A stretch of 64,000 bases of DNA from Pseudomonadota bacterium (lineage in GTDB: Bacteria; Pseudomonadota; Gammaproteobacteria; Burkholderiales; Gallionellaceae): contig JAJXTH010000003.1 of the NCBI GenBank assembly GCA_021783995.1, positions 29,360 to 93,359 of the forward strand. Direction: 5' to 3'. The position numbers and the translations under genes are program-made. Under the pieces are notes generated by a model. The model was given only the letters and a program-made list of their open reading frames with translations, had not been told where the DNA came from and made no database searches. Numbering within the stretch: the first letter of the stretch is position 1; every line of letters starts with the position of its first letter. Shown in pieces: positions 40,976-50,643 of the stretch.

Positions 40976-43723
40976 ATGCGCACCTATTCGATACGCGCTT
41001 ACCTGCTGCTTCTGGTGCTTGCCCTGTCCGTCCCGCTCGTGGCAGTGGTCGGATACGGCATCTACTCCGACAGGCAGCAGACCATCGCCCACACCAAGCT
41101 TTCGCTGAAAATGCTGGTCAACACGATGGTCACCAACACGGGTGGCAAGATAGACAACACCCGGCTGCTACTCGAACGCTTGGCCCAAAGGCCCATCGTG
41201 CAAGAACTCGATCCCAAACACTGCGATCCGATACTGCAGGACCTCTACAGACTTCATCCTGAATATGCGAATGTAGACTATACCAACAAGGACGGGTTGA
41301 TGGTCTGTTCCGCATTGCCGGAACCTGGCGGAAAGCTGCTCAACATCGCAGACACATCCTGGTTCAGGAAGGTGGTCGCGGAACAGAAATTCGTCGTAGG
41401 CAATCCCCATTTCGGCCCGATCAGCGGCAAGTGGGTTTCCGTTCTCACCTCGCCCATCTTCAATGCACAGCATGAACTGATAGGCACGATACAGCTCCCG
41501 CTCAACCTGCAGTCATATGACCCCGACATTCCCGCGCAGCTCCTGGCACCCAAGAGCCATTACGGATTCTTCAATGAAGAAGGCATCCTGGTCTGGCGCA
41601 ACGTGGATCCGGATCACATGATAGGCCATCTTGCAGTATCGGACGCGGCAAGAGCGATCACTGCGATCCAGCAAGGTGAGCTGGAAAGTGTCGCAAAAGA
41701 CGGGGTGAAGCGGTTCTACGCGGTATTGCCGATACCCGACACAGGCTGGATCGCCTGGATAGGCGAGCCTGTCTCGGCAATCTATGCCGAAGCCGACAGG
41801 CGCGCGAAAATCGAAACCGGCATCGTGCTTGCCGCCGTGCTCCTGCTACTTTTCATCACCCTTTACATCGGAAGGCGCATCACCCGCCCGATCGCAATGC
41901 TGGAGAAAACTGCGCGTGCGCTGCACAACGGCGACTTCGAGGCCCGAGCCGCGGTTGAAGGACCGCGCGACATCGCCGCCGTAGCTCAAGAGTTCAACAC
42001 CATGGTCGATGCGCAACAGCTCAATCTGGAAGAGCTGCGCATCGCAGCCACCGCGTTCGAATCACAGGAAGGCATGATGGTCACCGATGCAAACCGCATC
42101 ATCCTGAAGGTCAACGGTGCATTCTGCAAGACGACCGGATACAGCAGCGAGGACGTGGTGGGAAGAACGCCTCGCCTTTTGAAATCAAACCTGCACGATG
42201 CAGATTACTACCGCGCAATGTGGAAGTGCATCAATGACACCGGAGGATGGCAGGGTGAAATATGGGACAAGCGCAAGAACGGCGAAGTCTATCCGGAATG
42301 GCTCACCATCACGGCCATCAGGAACAGCAAGGGCATCGTGACCCATTACATCAGCACGCATTTCGACATCACAGAGCGCAAAAAGGCAGAGGAAAGGATC
42401 AATGAGCTGGCCTTCTTTGACCAGCTGACGGGACTTCCCAACCGCACACTGCTGCTGGACCGGTTGAAGCAGACCATGACCGTCAGCGCCCGTAACGGCA
42501 GCTACTGCGCGCTTATGTTGATCGATCTGGATAATTTCAAGACGCTCAACGATACGCTGGGCCACGACATGGGAGACCTGCTTTTGAAACAGGTTGCAGA
42601 GCGGCTTGGCGCATGCGTGCGCGCTGAAGAAACGGTAGCCAGACTGGGCGGGGACGAATTCGTTGTGATACTCTCCAACCTGGGTCTGCAGGAAAAACTG
42701 GCCGCCACCCAGTCGGAAACCGTCGGAGAGAAGATACTCGCGGCACTCAACCATCCCTACCAGATCAGGGAAATCACCTTCCACAGCACACCCAGCATCG
42801 GTGTGACACTGTTCAAAGGCCAGGCCAGCACCGATGAGCTGTTGAAACAGGCCGATCTCGCAATGTACAAGGCCAAGGATATGGGGCGCAATGCGATGCG
42901 CTTCTTCGACCCCGCGATGCAGACGCTCGTGATAGAGCAGTCCATCATGGAAGCAGGGCTGCGCCGCGCGCTGAAGGAAAACCAGTTCGAACTGCACTAC
43001 CAGCCCCAGGTCACGACAGAAGGGCTCATCACTGGGGCAGAGGCGCTGGTGCGTTGGAATCATCCTGAGCGCGGCCTTGTCCCTCCCGCCGAATTCATCC
43101 CGATGGCCGAGGAATCCAGGCTCATACTACCGCTGGGCATATGGGTGCTGGAGGCAGCGTGCGCACAGCTGACATCATGGGCTGATCAACCCCTCCTTTG
43201 CGATCTCAGCCTGGCGGTCAATGTCAGCGCGCACCAGTTCCGCCAGGCCGATTTCGTCGAACAGGTGTTCGCTATCCTCGAAAAGACAGGCGCGAATCCG
43301 AAGCGCCTGAAACTCGAGCTGACCGAAAGCCTGATGGTACAAAACATAGAGGACGTCATCGAAAAAATGCATGCGCTGAAAGCGCACGGCGTGGGATTCT
43401 CGCTGGACGACTTCGGCACGGGATATTCAAGCCTGAGCTATTTGAAGCGCATGCCGCTGGATCAACTGAAGATAGACCAGTCCTTTGTCCGCGACGTATT
43501 GACCGACGCCAACGATGCGGCCATTGCGGGGACCATCGTGAAGCTCGCAGAAAGCCTGGGACTGCAGGCGATCGCGGAAGGTGTCGAAACGAAGGAACAG
43601 CGCGCATTCCTGATCCACATCGGATGCCATGCCTATCAGGGATACCTCTATAGCAAGCCCCTTGTCATCGCGGACTTTGAGAAACTCATAAAATCGGGAG
43701 CCTTGCGCCCCGCTGGCTTCTGA
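40976..43723 (+). CDS. membrane sensor with HAMP, PAS, GGDEF and EAL domains
   Basis: A 915-aa c-di-GMP enzyme. N-terminal helix (about 7-27), a periplasmic dCache-type sensor (about 30-275), a second helix (about 281-301), HAMP (302-355), PAS with PAC (about 360-480), GGDEF (485-655, intact RLGGDEF near 560) and EAL (660-915, intact EALVRW near 688 and EGVET). Both catalytic signatures are complete, so it could make or degrade c-di-GMP; a mixed protein usually has one dominant activity. ATG 40976 is preferred over the adjacent TTG. No clear ribosome site. Confidence 0.9.
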   Translation: MRTYSIRAYLLLLVLALSVPLVAVVGYGIYSDRQQTIAHTKLSLKMLVNTMVTNTGGKIDNTRLLLERLAQRPIVQELDPKHCDPILQDLYRLHPEYANVDYTNKDGLMVCSALPEPGGKLLNIADTSWFRKVVAEQKFVVGNPHFGPISGKWVSVLTSPIFNAQHELIGTIQLPLNLQSYDPDIPAQLLAPKSHYGFFNEEGILVWRNVDPDHMIGHLAVSDAARAITAIQQGELESVAKDGVKRFYAVLPIPDTGWIAWIGEPVSAIYAEADRRAKIETGIVLAAVLLLLFITLYIGRRITRPIAMLEKTARALHNGDFEARAAVEGPRDIAAVAQEFNTMVDAQQLNLEELRIAATAFESQEGMMVTDANRIILKVNGAFCKTTGYSSEDVVGRTPRLLKSNLHDADYYRAMWKCINDTGGWQGEIWDKRKNGEVYPEWLTITAIRNSKGIVTHYISTHFDITERKKAEERINELAFFDQLTGLPNRTLLLDRLKQTMTVSARNGSYCALMLIDLDNFKTLNDTLGHDMGDLLLKQVAERLGACVRAEETVARLGGDEFVVILSNLGLQEKLAATQSETVGEKILAALNHPYQIREITFHSTPSIGVTLFKGQASTDELLKQADLAMYKAKDMGRNAMRFFDPAMQTLVIEQSIMEAGLRRALKENQFELHYQPQVTTEGLITGAEALVRWNHPERGLVPPAEFIPMAEESRLILPLGIWVLEAACAQLTSWADQPLLCDLSLAVNVSAHQFRQADFVEQVFAILEKTGANPKRLKLELTESLMVQNIEDVIEKMHALKAHGVGFSLDDFGTGYSSLSYLKRMPLDQLKIDQSFVRDVLTDANDAAIAGTIVKLAESLGLQAIAEGVETKEQRAFLIHIGCHAYQGYLYSKPLVIADFEKLIKSGALRPAGF

Positions 43724-43808
43724 TTCGCAGTCAGAGCTTGCTTCATGATGAAACGCATGCAGTGCGGCTCGTGTAAAATTGACGCAACAAAAATATGGAA
43801 CCGCCGTG

Positions 43809-46772
43809 ATGTTTTCAAAGCCGGATGAACACAGAATCAGCCTCTTTGGCTTCCTGATCCTGATAACGCTGACCCTGATCGCCGGCATCTCCGTTTTCTC
43901 GGTGATGCAGCATCAGGCTGAATCCATGCTGGGCAAAAGCCTGACTGTCTCGCTGAAAAGCGGCATAGATCTGATTGGCAGCCAGGTCTCGCAAAGAATG
44001 AGGGATGTGCAGATGATCGCCACCCGTCCATTCATCGCCGACAATCTGCAGAATCTGGCGCAAAAGTCCGTGCAAAGCAGAAAAGACTTGCAGCGGGTCG
44101 CGGATTCCTTTGTCTCTCAGGGACTCGATGGCGTATTGTTCATGGATGCGGCAGGCAATACAGTGGCGCGCTCCGGCCGTTTTCAGCAGAACCCAAAACT
44201 GCGCATTCCGGTTTCAGGCGTACACGGGGCATACCTGATACGTGATCAAGGATTCATGCTGCATGCGAGCAGCGACATCCTCGACTCCCGGCACAAACTG
44301 ATCGGCAGCGTCGTCGTGGAAGCCGCTCTCAAACTGCCTCCCCATGCGCTGGGAGATATCGTATCCATAGGCAAGACTGGAGAATTTGCGCTGTGCAGTT
44401 CGTTGCCGAAAGACCCCAAGGACATGGACTGCTTTCTGCACAAAATGTCGAACTGGGAATTCCAGCACCTGCACAGGGTCGTGTCAGACCAGGCGTTGCC
44501 TATGGATTACGCGCTGCATGGCAAGTCTGGACTCATCCATGCAAAAGACTACCGCGGCACTGAGGTCGTCGCAGCCTATGCGCCCCTGCCAGGACTGTCT
44601 CTCGGCGCCGTTCTGAAGATAGACCAGGCAGAACTATACAGTCCGGTGACAGAACAGCTGAAATACATCTCTCTGCTGCTCGCAGCGCTGGTCGTGTTCG
44701 GCGGGCTGCTGCTGCACTGGATAATCACGCCGCTGGTAAACCAGTTGATCGCCGGCAAACTGGCCTTGCAGAAGGAAAACGAGAAGAGCCTCGCACTTCT
44801 GCACAATGCCAGCGATGGCATACACATACTCGACATGAACGGGAACATACTCGAGGTCAGCGATTCGTTCTGCGAGATGCTGGGCTACTCGAGAGATGAG
44901 ATGATGGGCATGAACGTCACGCAATGGGATGCGGAGATCAGCCTGTCAGGCCCTGAACTCACCGCAATGTTCAATAGGCATTTTTCCAGGCACGAGCACA
45001 CGCAGTTCGAAAGACGCCACAGGCGCAAGGATGGCACCGTTTTCGATGTCGAGATAAGCGCATTCCCGCTGCAGCTTGGCGGCAAACCTGTGCTCTTCAA
45101 TTCGTCCAGGGACATCACGGAGCGCAAGAAGAAGGACGATGAATTGCGAACCAGCGAAAAGCGCCTCGAGGAACTGTTCGAGAACATGAGCAGCGGCGTT
45201 GCGATTTACCGGGCCGAGGGAGATGACTTCGTCTTCACCAATTTCAACCGCGCAGCTGAGCGCATCAACAATGTCAAACGGGAAGATCTGATCGGAAGAA
45301 AACTGACTGAGGTCTTCCCGGGTTCCGAAAAGATGGGGCTGCTCGATGCTTTCCGCCGTGTATGGAATAGCGGGAAGGCTGAACAATTTCCGATTTCCTT
45401 CTATGAGGACCAGCGCATATCCGGCTGGCTGGAAAACTATATCTACAAGATAGACAGCGGCGAGATCGTCGCCATCTTCGACGATGTCACCGAGCGCAAG
45501 CAGACAGAAGCGCTGATCAAAATGCAGTCCGACGCATTGAATTCAAGCACCAACGGCGTTGCCATCGCCGATGCCTCCGCACCTGATTTACCGCTGCTCT
45601 ATGTGAACCCTGCATTCGAGAGAATCACCGGATACCCTGCGTCTGAACTGCTGGGCAGGAATTGCCGCTTTCTTCAGGGCGAGGATAAAGACCAGCCCGT
45701 ACTTGCCGAAATCCGCGCCTGCCTCAAGGAAGGCCGAGCCGGAAAGGCCACGCTGCGCAATTACAGAAAGGACGGCACGCTGTTCTGGAACAGGCTGAAC
45801 ATCTCCCCCATATTCGACAAGCAAGACAGGCTAGTCCAGTTCCTGGGAATCATCAACGACATCACCGATCGCAAGCAAGCGGATGATCACCTGAGGCTGA
45901 TCTCGAGCGTCTTCGATCATGCTGATGAAGGCATTCTGATCACTGACCAAGACGGGACCATACTCGAAGCCAACCCCGCCTGTTCCCACATCACCGGATA
46001 CAGCCACGAGGAAATGCTGGGGAAGAATCCGCGCATACTGCACTCGGGCAGGCAGGACAGGCAGTTCTATGAAATCATGTGGCAGGAAGTCACCACGAAC
46101 GGCTACTGGTCCGGCGAAGTCTGGAACAAGCGCAAGAACGGCGAAATCTATCCCGAAAGGCTGACCCTGTCCGCGGTAAAAAATGAAGGCGGCGAGACCA
46201 TGCGATTCATCGCGCTGTTTTCCGACATCTCGAGCATCAAGAGCCATCAGCAGCAGCTCGAACACATGGCACACCACGATGCGCTCACCGGGCTCCCCAA
46301 CCGGACGCTGCTCAATGACCGGTTCGAGATGGCGCTGGCCCAGGTTAAGCGTTCCAGAACCAAGCTTGCCGTGTGTTTCATGGATCTCGATGACTTCAAG
46401 CCGGTCAACGACACCCTGGGCCACGAAGCCGGAGACACGCTGCTCATCGAGGTGGCTCAGAGGATGCTTGCGATTTCCCGCAGCACCGACACCGTGGCTA
46501 GGCTGGGAGGGGACGAATTCGTGCTGATCTTCACGGATGTATCGAACAAGACCGAATGCCAGATGATGCTTGCACGCGTAATGAACACGATAAACCAGCC
46601 CTTTAACATCGACGGCCACGAGGTAAGGATCTCGGCAAGCATAGGTGTTGCCTTCTACCCGGACGATGACGAAGACGGGGACAGCCTGTTGCGCCATGCA
46701 GATCAGGCGATGTATGTGGCCAAGCAGTCAGGCCGCGGGCGCTTCCATTTCTTCGAAAAAGCTGCCGACTGA
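43809..46772 (+). CDS. membrane sensor diguanylate cyclase with several PAS domains
   Basis: A 987-aa sensor. Helix at about 12-32, a periplasmic dCache-like region (about 35-280), a second helix (about 286-309), four PAS modules (about 325-435, 445-560, 570-690 and 695-815), and a C-terminal GGDEF domain with intact RLGGDEF near 900. No EAL follows, so it should act as a diguanylate cyclase. The third PAS has NCRFLQG, which in some proteins marks a flavin (LOV) pocket; here the RNCRFLQGEDKDQP motif with Cys is present and is discussed below. ATG 43809 is chosen over TTG 43779. Confidence 0.88.
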   Translation: MFSKPDEHRISLFGFLILITLTLIAGISVFSVMQHQAESMLGKSLTVSLKSGIDLIGSQVSQRMRDVQMIATRPFIADNLQNLAQKSVQSRKDLQRVADSFVSQGLDGVLFMDAAGNTVARSGRFQQNPKLRIPVSGVHGAYLIRDQGFMLHASSDILDSRHKLIGSVVVEAALKLPPHALGDIVSIGKTGEFALCSSLPKDPKDMDCFLHKMSNWEFQHLHRVVSDQALPMDYALHGKSGLIHAKDYRGTEVVAAYAPLPGLSLGAVLKIDQAELYSPVTEQLKYISLLLAALVVFGGLLLHWIITPLVNQLIAGKLALQKENEKSLALLHNASDGIHILDMNGNILEVSDSFCEMLGYSRDEMMGMNVTQWDAEISLSGPELTAMFNRHFSRHEHTQFERRHRRKDGTVFDVEISAFPLQLGGKPVLFNSSRDITERKKKDDELRTSEKRLEELFENMSSGVAIYRAEGDDFVFTNFNRAAERINNVKREDLIGRKLTEVFPGSEKMGLLDAFRRVWNSGKAEQFPISFYEDQRISGWLENYIYKIDSGEIVAIFDDVTERKQTEALIKMQSDALNSSTNGVAIADASAPDLPLLYVNPAFERITGYPASELLGRNCRFLQGEDKDQPVLAEIRACLKEGRAGKATLRNYRKDGTLFWNRLNISPIFDKQDRLVQFLGIINDITDRKQADDHLRLISSVFDHADEGILITDQDGTILEANPACSHITGYSHEEMLGKNPRILHSGRQDRQFYEIMWQEVTTNGYWSGEVWNKRKNGEIYPERLTLSAVKNEGGETMRFIALFSDISSIKSHQQQLEHMAHHDALTGLPNRTLLNDRFEMALAQVKRSRTKLAVCFMDLDDFKPVNDTLGHEAGDTLLIEVAQRMLAISRSTDTVARLGGDEFVLIFTDVSNKTECQMMLARVMNTINQPFNIDGHEVRISASIGVAFYPDDDEDGDSLLRHADQAMYVAKQSGRGRFHFFEKAAD

Positions 46773-46792
46773 GCTGACAAAGATGGATCCCC

Positions 46793-46828
46793 AATGACAA
46801 AGGCCGGCATAAGCCGGCCTTTGTCATT
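46793..46828. terminator. long bidirectional terminator between the cyclase gene and pnp
   Basis: A perfect 16-bp stem, AATGACAAAGGCCGGC (46793-46808), loop ATAA, GCCGGCCTTTGTCATT (46813-46828), between convergent stops at 46772 and 46841. Its GC core is flanked by AAA and TTT, so it can work in both directions. Confidence 0.88.
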
Positions 46829-46840
46829 CACACAGACAAC

Positions 46841-48946
46841 TTATTCTGCGATAGACGCTCCCGATGTCTCGGGGGCCGGCAGCAGCGCCTTCATCGAGAG
46901 CTTCATGCGGCCTCTGTCATCCATCTCCAGCAGCTTCACACGCACGACCTGGCCTTCCTTGAGGTAGTCGCCCACGCTGTTCACGCGCTCATGGGCGATC
47001 TGGGAGATGTGCAAAAGACCATCCTTGCCTGGCAGGATGTTGACCAGCGCGCCGAAGTCCAGCAGCTTCACCACCGGGCCTTCATAGATCTTACCCACTT
47101 CCACGTCCATCGCGATGTCTTCGATGCGCTTCTTGGCCAATTCTCCAGCTTCCGCGTTCACGCTGGAAATCGTGATGTTTCCGTCGTCGTCGATGTCTAT
47201 CGTCGTGCCCGTCTCTTCAGTCAGCGCGCGTATCACCGCTCCGCCCTTGCCGATCACGTCGCGTATCTTCTCGGGATTGATCTTCATCTTGATCATGCGC
47301 GGAGCGAATTCTGAAAGCTGGCTGCGCGCGCCCGACATCGATGACTTCATGATGCCGAGTATGTGCATGCGCCCTTCCTTCGCCTGGCTTAGCGCTGCCT
47401 GCATGATCTCGCGGGTGATTCCGTTGATCTTGATGTCCATCTGCAGCGCGGTGATCCCGGACTCGGTGCCGGCCACCTTGAAATCCATGTCGCCAAGATG
47501 ATCTTCGTCTCCCAGGATGTCGGTCAGCACCGCAAAGCGGTTGCCTTCTTTGATCAGGCCCATCGCGATGCCGGCCACATGCGCCTTCAGCGGCACACCC
47601 GCATCCAGCATGGAAAGACAGCCGCCGCAAACCGACGCCATCGAGCTGGAACCATTGGATTCCGTGATCTCGGAGACGATGCGGATCGCATAGCCGAAAT
47701 CTTCTTCGTTCGGCAACACCGCGACCAGAGCGCGCTTGGCCAGGCGGCCGTGGCCAATCTCACGGCGCTTTGGACTGCCAAAGCGCCCCGTCTCCCCCGT
47801 CGCGAACGGCGGGAAGTTGTAATGCAGCATGAAGCGATCGGAGTATTCTCCCTGCAGCGCGTCGACCTTCTGCGCATCGCGCATGCTGCCCAGGGTTGCC
47901 ACCACGATGGCCTGGGTTTCGCCGCGCGTGAACAGCGCAGAACCATGCGTGCGCGGCAGAACGCCATTCCTGATCGTGATCGGACGCACTGTGCGCGTAT
48001 CGCGGCCGTCTATACGCGGCTCGCCGGAGAGGATCTGTCCGCGCACGATCTTGGCTTCCAGCGCGCTGAAAAGTTCGTTCACATGATTTTTCTCGATATC
48101 GGCAGGCACTGCAGACAGCACCTTCGCATGAATTGCGGAAACCGCATCCGAGCGCTCCTGCTTGGAACGTATTGCATAGGCCGCCTTCAGATCGGCATCT
48201 GCAATCTCCGCGATCTGCGAAATCAGCGCTTCGTTCTTGGACGGAGCTTCCCAATCCCACGCAGGCTTGCCGACTGCATCGGCCATCTCGTTGATCGCAT
48301 CGATCACCACCTGGAACTGTTCATGGCCATACATCACAGCGCCCAGCATCACTTCCTCGGAAAGCTGCTGCGCTTCGGATTCGACCATCAGCACCGCACG
48401 CTTCGTGCCTGCAACGACCAGATCCATCTGGGAAGTCAAGAGCTCGTTTGCGGTCGGGTTCAGAAGATATTCGCCGTTGAAATAACCTACGCGCGCAGCA
48501 CCTATTGGCCCGTCGAAAGGGATGCCCGAAATCGCGAGCGCGGCCGATGCGCCTATCATCGAAGGGATGTCGGAATCGATCTCGTTGTCGGAAGACATCA
48601 CGGTGGCGATGATCTGCACTTCGTTGTAGAAGCTTTCCGGGAACAATGGGCGCAGTGGCCTGTCGATCAGGCGCGAAGTCAGGATTTCCTTTTCGCTCGC
48701 GCGCCCTTCCCGCTTGAAGAAGCTGCCTGGAATCTTGCCTGCAGCATACGTCTTTTCCTGATAATCCACGGTGAGCGGGAAGAAATCCTGCTCGGGCTTG
48801 GCATCCTTGCGCCCGACCACGGTGACGAGTACCACGGTATCATCCAGACTGACCAGCACGGCACCGCTTGCCTGACGCGCGATCTCTCCGGTTTCAAGGG
48901 TCAGATGATGTTTACCGAACGCAATTGTTTTTTTGTAATGACTCAA
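46841..48946 (-). CDS. pnp: polyribonucleotide nucleotidyltransferase, TTG start
   Basis: 3'-5' phosphorolytic exoribonuclease of the RNA degradosome. Two RNase PH domains, a KH domain ([20 protein letters not shown]) and a C-terminal S1 domain ([23 protein letters not shown]) are visible. The conserved N-terminus (M)[20 protein letters not shown] begins at TTG 48946, with AGAGG 6 bases upstream. The frame's earlier start at 49000 adds 18 non-family residues. Length 701 aa. It follows rpsO, the usual pairing. Confidence 0.96.
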   Translation of the reverse strand: MSHYKKTIAFGKHHLTLETGEIARQASGAVLVSLDDTVVLVTVVGRKDAKPEQDFFPLTVDYQEKTYAAGKIPGSFFKREGRASEKEILTSRLIDRPLRPLFPESFYNEVQIIATVMSSDNEIDSDIPSMIGASAALAISGIPFDGPIGAARVGYFNGEYLLNPTANELLTSQMDLVVAGTKRAVLMVESEAQQLSEEVMLGAVMYGHEQFQVVIDAINEMADAVGKPAWDWEAPSKNEALISQIAEIADADLKAAYAIRSKQERSDAVSAIHAKVLSAVPADIEKNHVNELFSALEAKIVRGQILSGEPRIDGRDTRTVRPITIRNGVLPRTHGSALFTRGETQAIVVATLGSMRDAQKVDALQGEYSDRFMLHYNFPPFATGETGRFGSPKRREIGHGRLAKRALVAVLPNEEDFGYAIRIVSEITESNGSSSMASVCGGCLSMLDAGVPLKAHVAGIAMGLIKEGNRFAVLTDILGDEDHLGDMDFKVAGTESGITALQMDIKINGITREIMQAALSQAKEGRMHILGIMKSSMSGARSQLSEFAPRMIKMKINPEKIRDVIGKGGAVIRALTEETGTTIDIDDDGNITISSVNAEAGELAKKRIEDIAMDVEVGKIYEGPVVKLLDFGALVNILPGKDGLLHISQIAHERVNSVGDYLKEGQVVRVKLLEMDDRGRMKLSMKALLPAPETSGASIAE

Positions 48947-49019
48947 GATAGACCTCTTTTGCAGGCGTGATGCGCCGACGAATTGAACAACGGGCCGCAT
49001 CCGCGACCCGCCTGAAAGA

Positions 49020-49289
49020 TTACTTGCGAATTTCCAGACGCTTGATCAGGGTCTGGTAGCTCGCCTCGTTTTTTCTTTTCAGGTAGTCAAGCAGCTTGCG
49101 GCGGCGGCTGACCAGTCGCAGGAGGCCGCGGCGTGAATGGTGATCCTTGGCGTTGTCCTTGAAGTGCTCAGTGAGGTAAGTAATGCGCGCAGTCATCAGT
49201 GCGATCTGAACTTCGGGCGAGCCCGTGTCGGCCACGGCACGTTGATATTCGGTGACGATTTGCGCTTTTTGCGCGGCGGTGATTGCCAT
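49020..49289 (-). CDS. rpsO: 30S ribosomal protein S15
   Basis: An 89-aa S15, binding the central domain of 16S rRNA. Family motifs: [24 protein letters not shown] and [21 protein letters not shown]. The gene has a good AGGAGAA site upstream and sits between truB and pnp, the classic order; S15 often represses its own translation in related bacteria. Confidence 0.98.
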   Translation of the reverse strand: MAITAAQKAQIVTEYQRAVADTGSPEVQIALMTARITYLTEHFKDNAKDHHSRRGLLRLVSRRRKLLDYLKRKNEASYQTLIKRLEIRK

Positions 49290-49340
49290 TGGTAATGTTC
49301 TCCTAAAAAAAGTGACGTATTGTACTCTCGAATGTGGTGA

Positions 49341-50294
49341 CTACTCAACCACTTCCGTGAATTCCTTGAGTGATGCCTGTTTTGCAACGGAAGACAGCAG
49401 GCGTTCGGACGAGATGCGACGCCCCTCCTGCTTCCCTGTTCCAACAAAGCCAAGAGGACCGTACAAGGCAAGCTTGCCATCGGGCAGCCCGGTATCAAGC
49501 CCCAGCCGCTGCCCCTGTGCCAGCCGCATGACCTCTTTCGCGTCGAGGTTCAGCCTTGGCATATCCGGCATCAGACAGGTGATCGGCAAAAGGCGGGCTT
49601 CTCGCTCTGCCTCGGTCATCGAAATCAACGCCTCCAAATCGCAGGCATCCTTCAAGTCAAGATGCGCAATCGCCGTTCGGCGCAGTGCGGCAAGGTGAGC
49701 GCCGCATCCCAATGCATTGCCGATGTCCTCGGCCAGCGTGCGCACATAGGTACCCTTGCTGCAGCGCACCGAGATGTCCATTTCATTGCCCGACCAGCGA
49801 TGCAAGGTCAGCTCGTATATCTTTACCCTGCGTATGCTTCTTTCTACGGTGATGCCCTGGCGTATGTATTCGTAAAGCGGCTTCCCCTGGAATTTGAGCG
49901 CACTGTGCATGGGCGGCATCTGGTCGATCTCGCCTCTGAACTGCATCAGCACGCGATCCAGGTCTGTCCTGGAAAAACCGACCGCAATTTCCGACACGAT
50001 CTCGCCTTCCGCATCGCCTGTCGTCGTCGTCTGCCCAAGGCGCAAGGAGGCGTCATAGGACTTGTCCGCATCCAGAAGCCCACTCGAAAACTTGGTTGCC
50101 TCGCCGAAACAAACCGGCAGCAACCCCGTGGCCATCGGGTCCAGCGTGCCGGTATGTCCCGCCTTTTCCGCGCTGAAGAGTCGGCGTATCTTTTGCAGTG
50201 CGCTGTTCGAGCTCAATCCCTTGGGCTTGTCGAAAAGCAGTACGCCATCGAGCTTACGCCAGCTGCCTGCCATCCGGTCACTTGTTTTCGTCAA
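49341..50294 (-). CDS. truB: tRNA pseudouridine-55 synthase
   Basis: Makes pseudouridine at position 55 in the T-loop of tRNAs. Catalytic Asp is in the [13 protein letters not shown] motif (about 47-60); C-terminal PUA-like domain follows. Length 317 aa. Its first codons overlap the end of rbfA; a later ATG at 50273 ([10 protein letters not shown]) is an alternative start and would remove the overlap. Confidence 0.95.
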   Translation of the reverse strand: MTKTSDRMAGSWRKLDGVLLFDKPKGLSSNSALQKIRRLFSAEKAGHTGTLDPMATGLLPVCFGEATKFSSGLLDADKSYDASLRLGQTTTTGDAEGEIVSEIAVGFSRTDLDRVLMQFRGEIDQMPPMHSALKFQGKPLYEYIRQGITVERSIRRVKIYELTLHRWSGNEMDISVRCSKGTYVRTLAEDIGNALGCGAHLAALRRTAIAHLDLKDACDLEALISMTEAEREARLLPITCLMPDMPRLNLDAKEVMRLAQGQRLGLDTGLPDGKLALYGPLGFVGTGKQEGRRISSERLLSSVAKQASLKEFTEVVE

Positions 50295-50643
50295 GATGCA
50301 AATCGCTTGCGACTGCCTGATCGATGAGCTGCGACAGGTGGCTGCCGCGCTCGACCGATGCGTCGTAAACGAAATGCAATTGCGGCATCACGCGCAGCTT
50401 GAGGCTGTGCGCAAGCCGGCTGCGCAGAAAACCCGCAGCGCGTTCAAGCCCCTGTTTCGCCTCGTCCTGTTTTCCGTCGAGGCGTGTGAAGAATACCTTC
50501 GCGTGCGAATAATCGCTCGCCACATCGACGCCCGTGATGGTGACGAGCTTCACCCTCGGATCGTTGATCTCAAGGCGTATCAGTTCTGCGATCTCGCGCT
50601 GGATCTGTTCGCCGACACGCTCCGTTCTCGCAAAGTTAGCCAT
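50278..50643 (-). CDS. rbfA: ribosome-binding factor A
   Basis: Small 30S maturation factor with a KH-like fold. The family pattern [17 protein letters not shown] and [11 protein letters not shown] is clear. I start at [10 protein letters not shown] (50643), giving 121 aa; the TAA of infB and this ATG share a base (TAATG), so translation is coupled. Confidence 0.95.
   Translation of the reverse strand: MANFARTERVGEQIQREIAELIRLEINDPRVKLVTITGVDVASDYSHAKVFFTRLDGKQDEAKQGLERAAGFLRSRLAHSLKLRVMPQLHFVYDASVERGSHLSQLIDQAVASDLHLDENK

Noticed and set aside
47498-48970. Plus-strand open frame of 490 codons opposite pnp
   Set aside because: Shadow of pnp; composition is rich in His, Arg and Gln, with no signal or domain.
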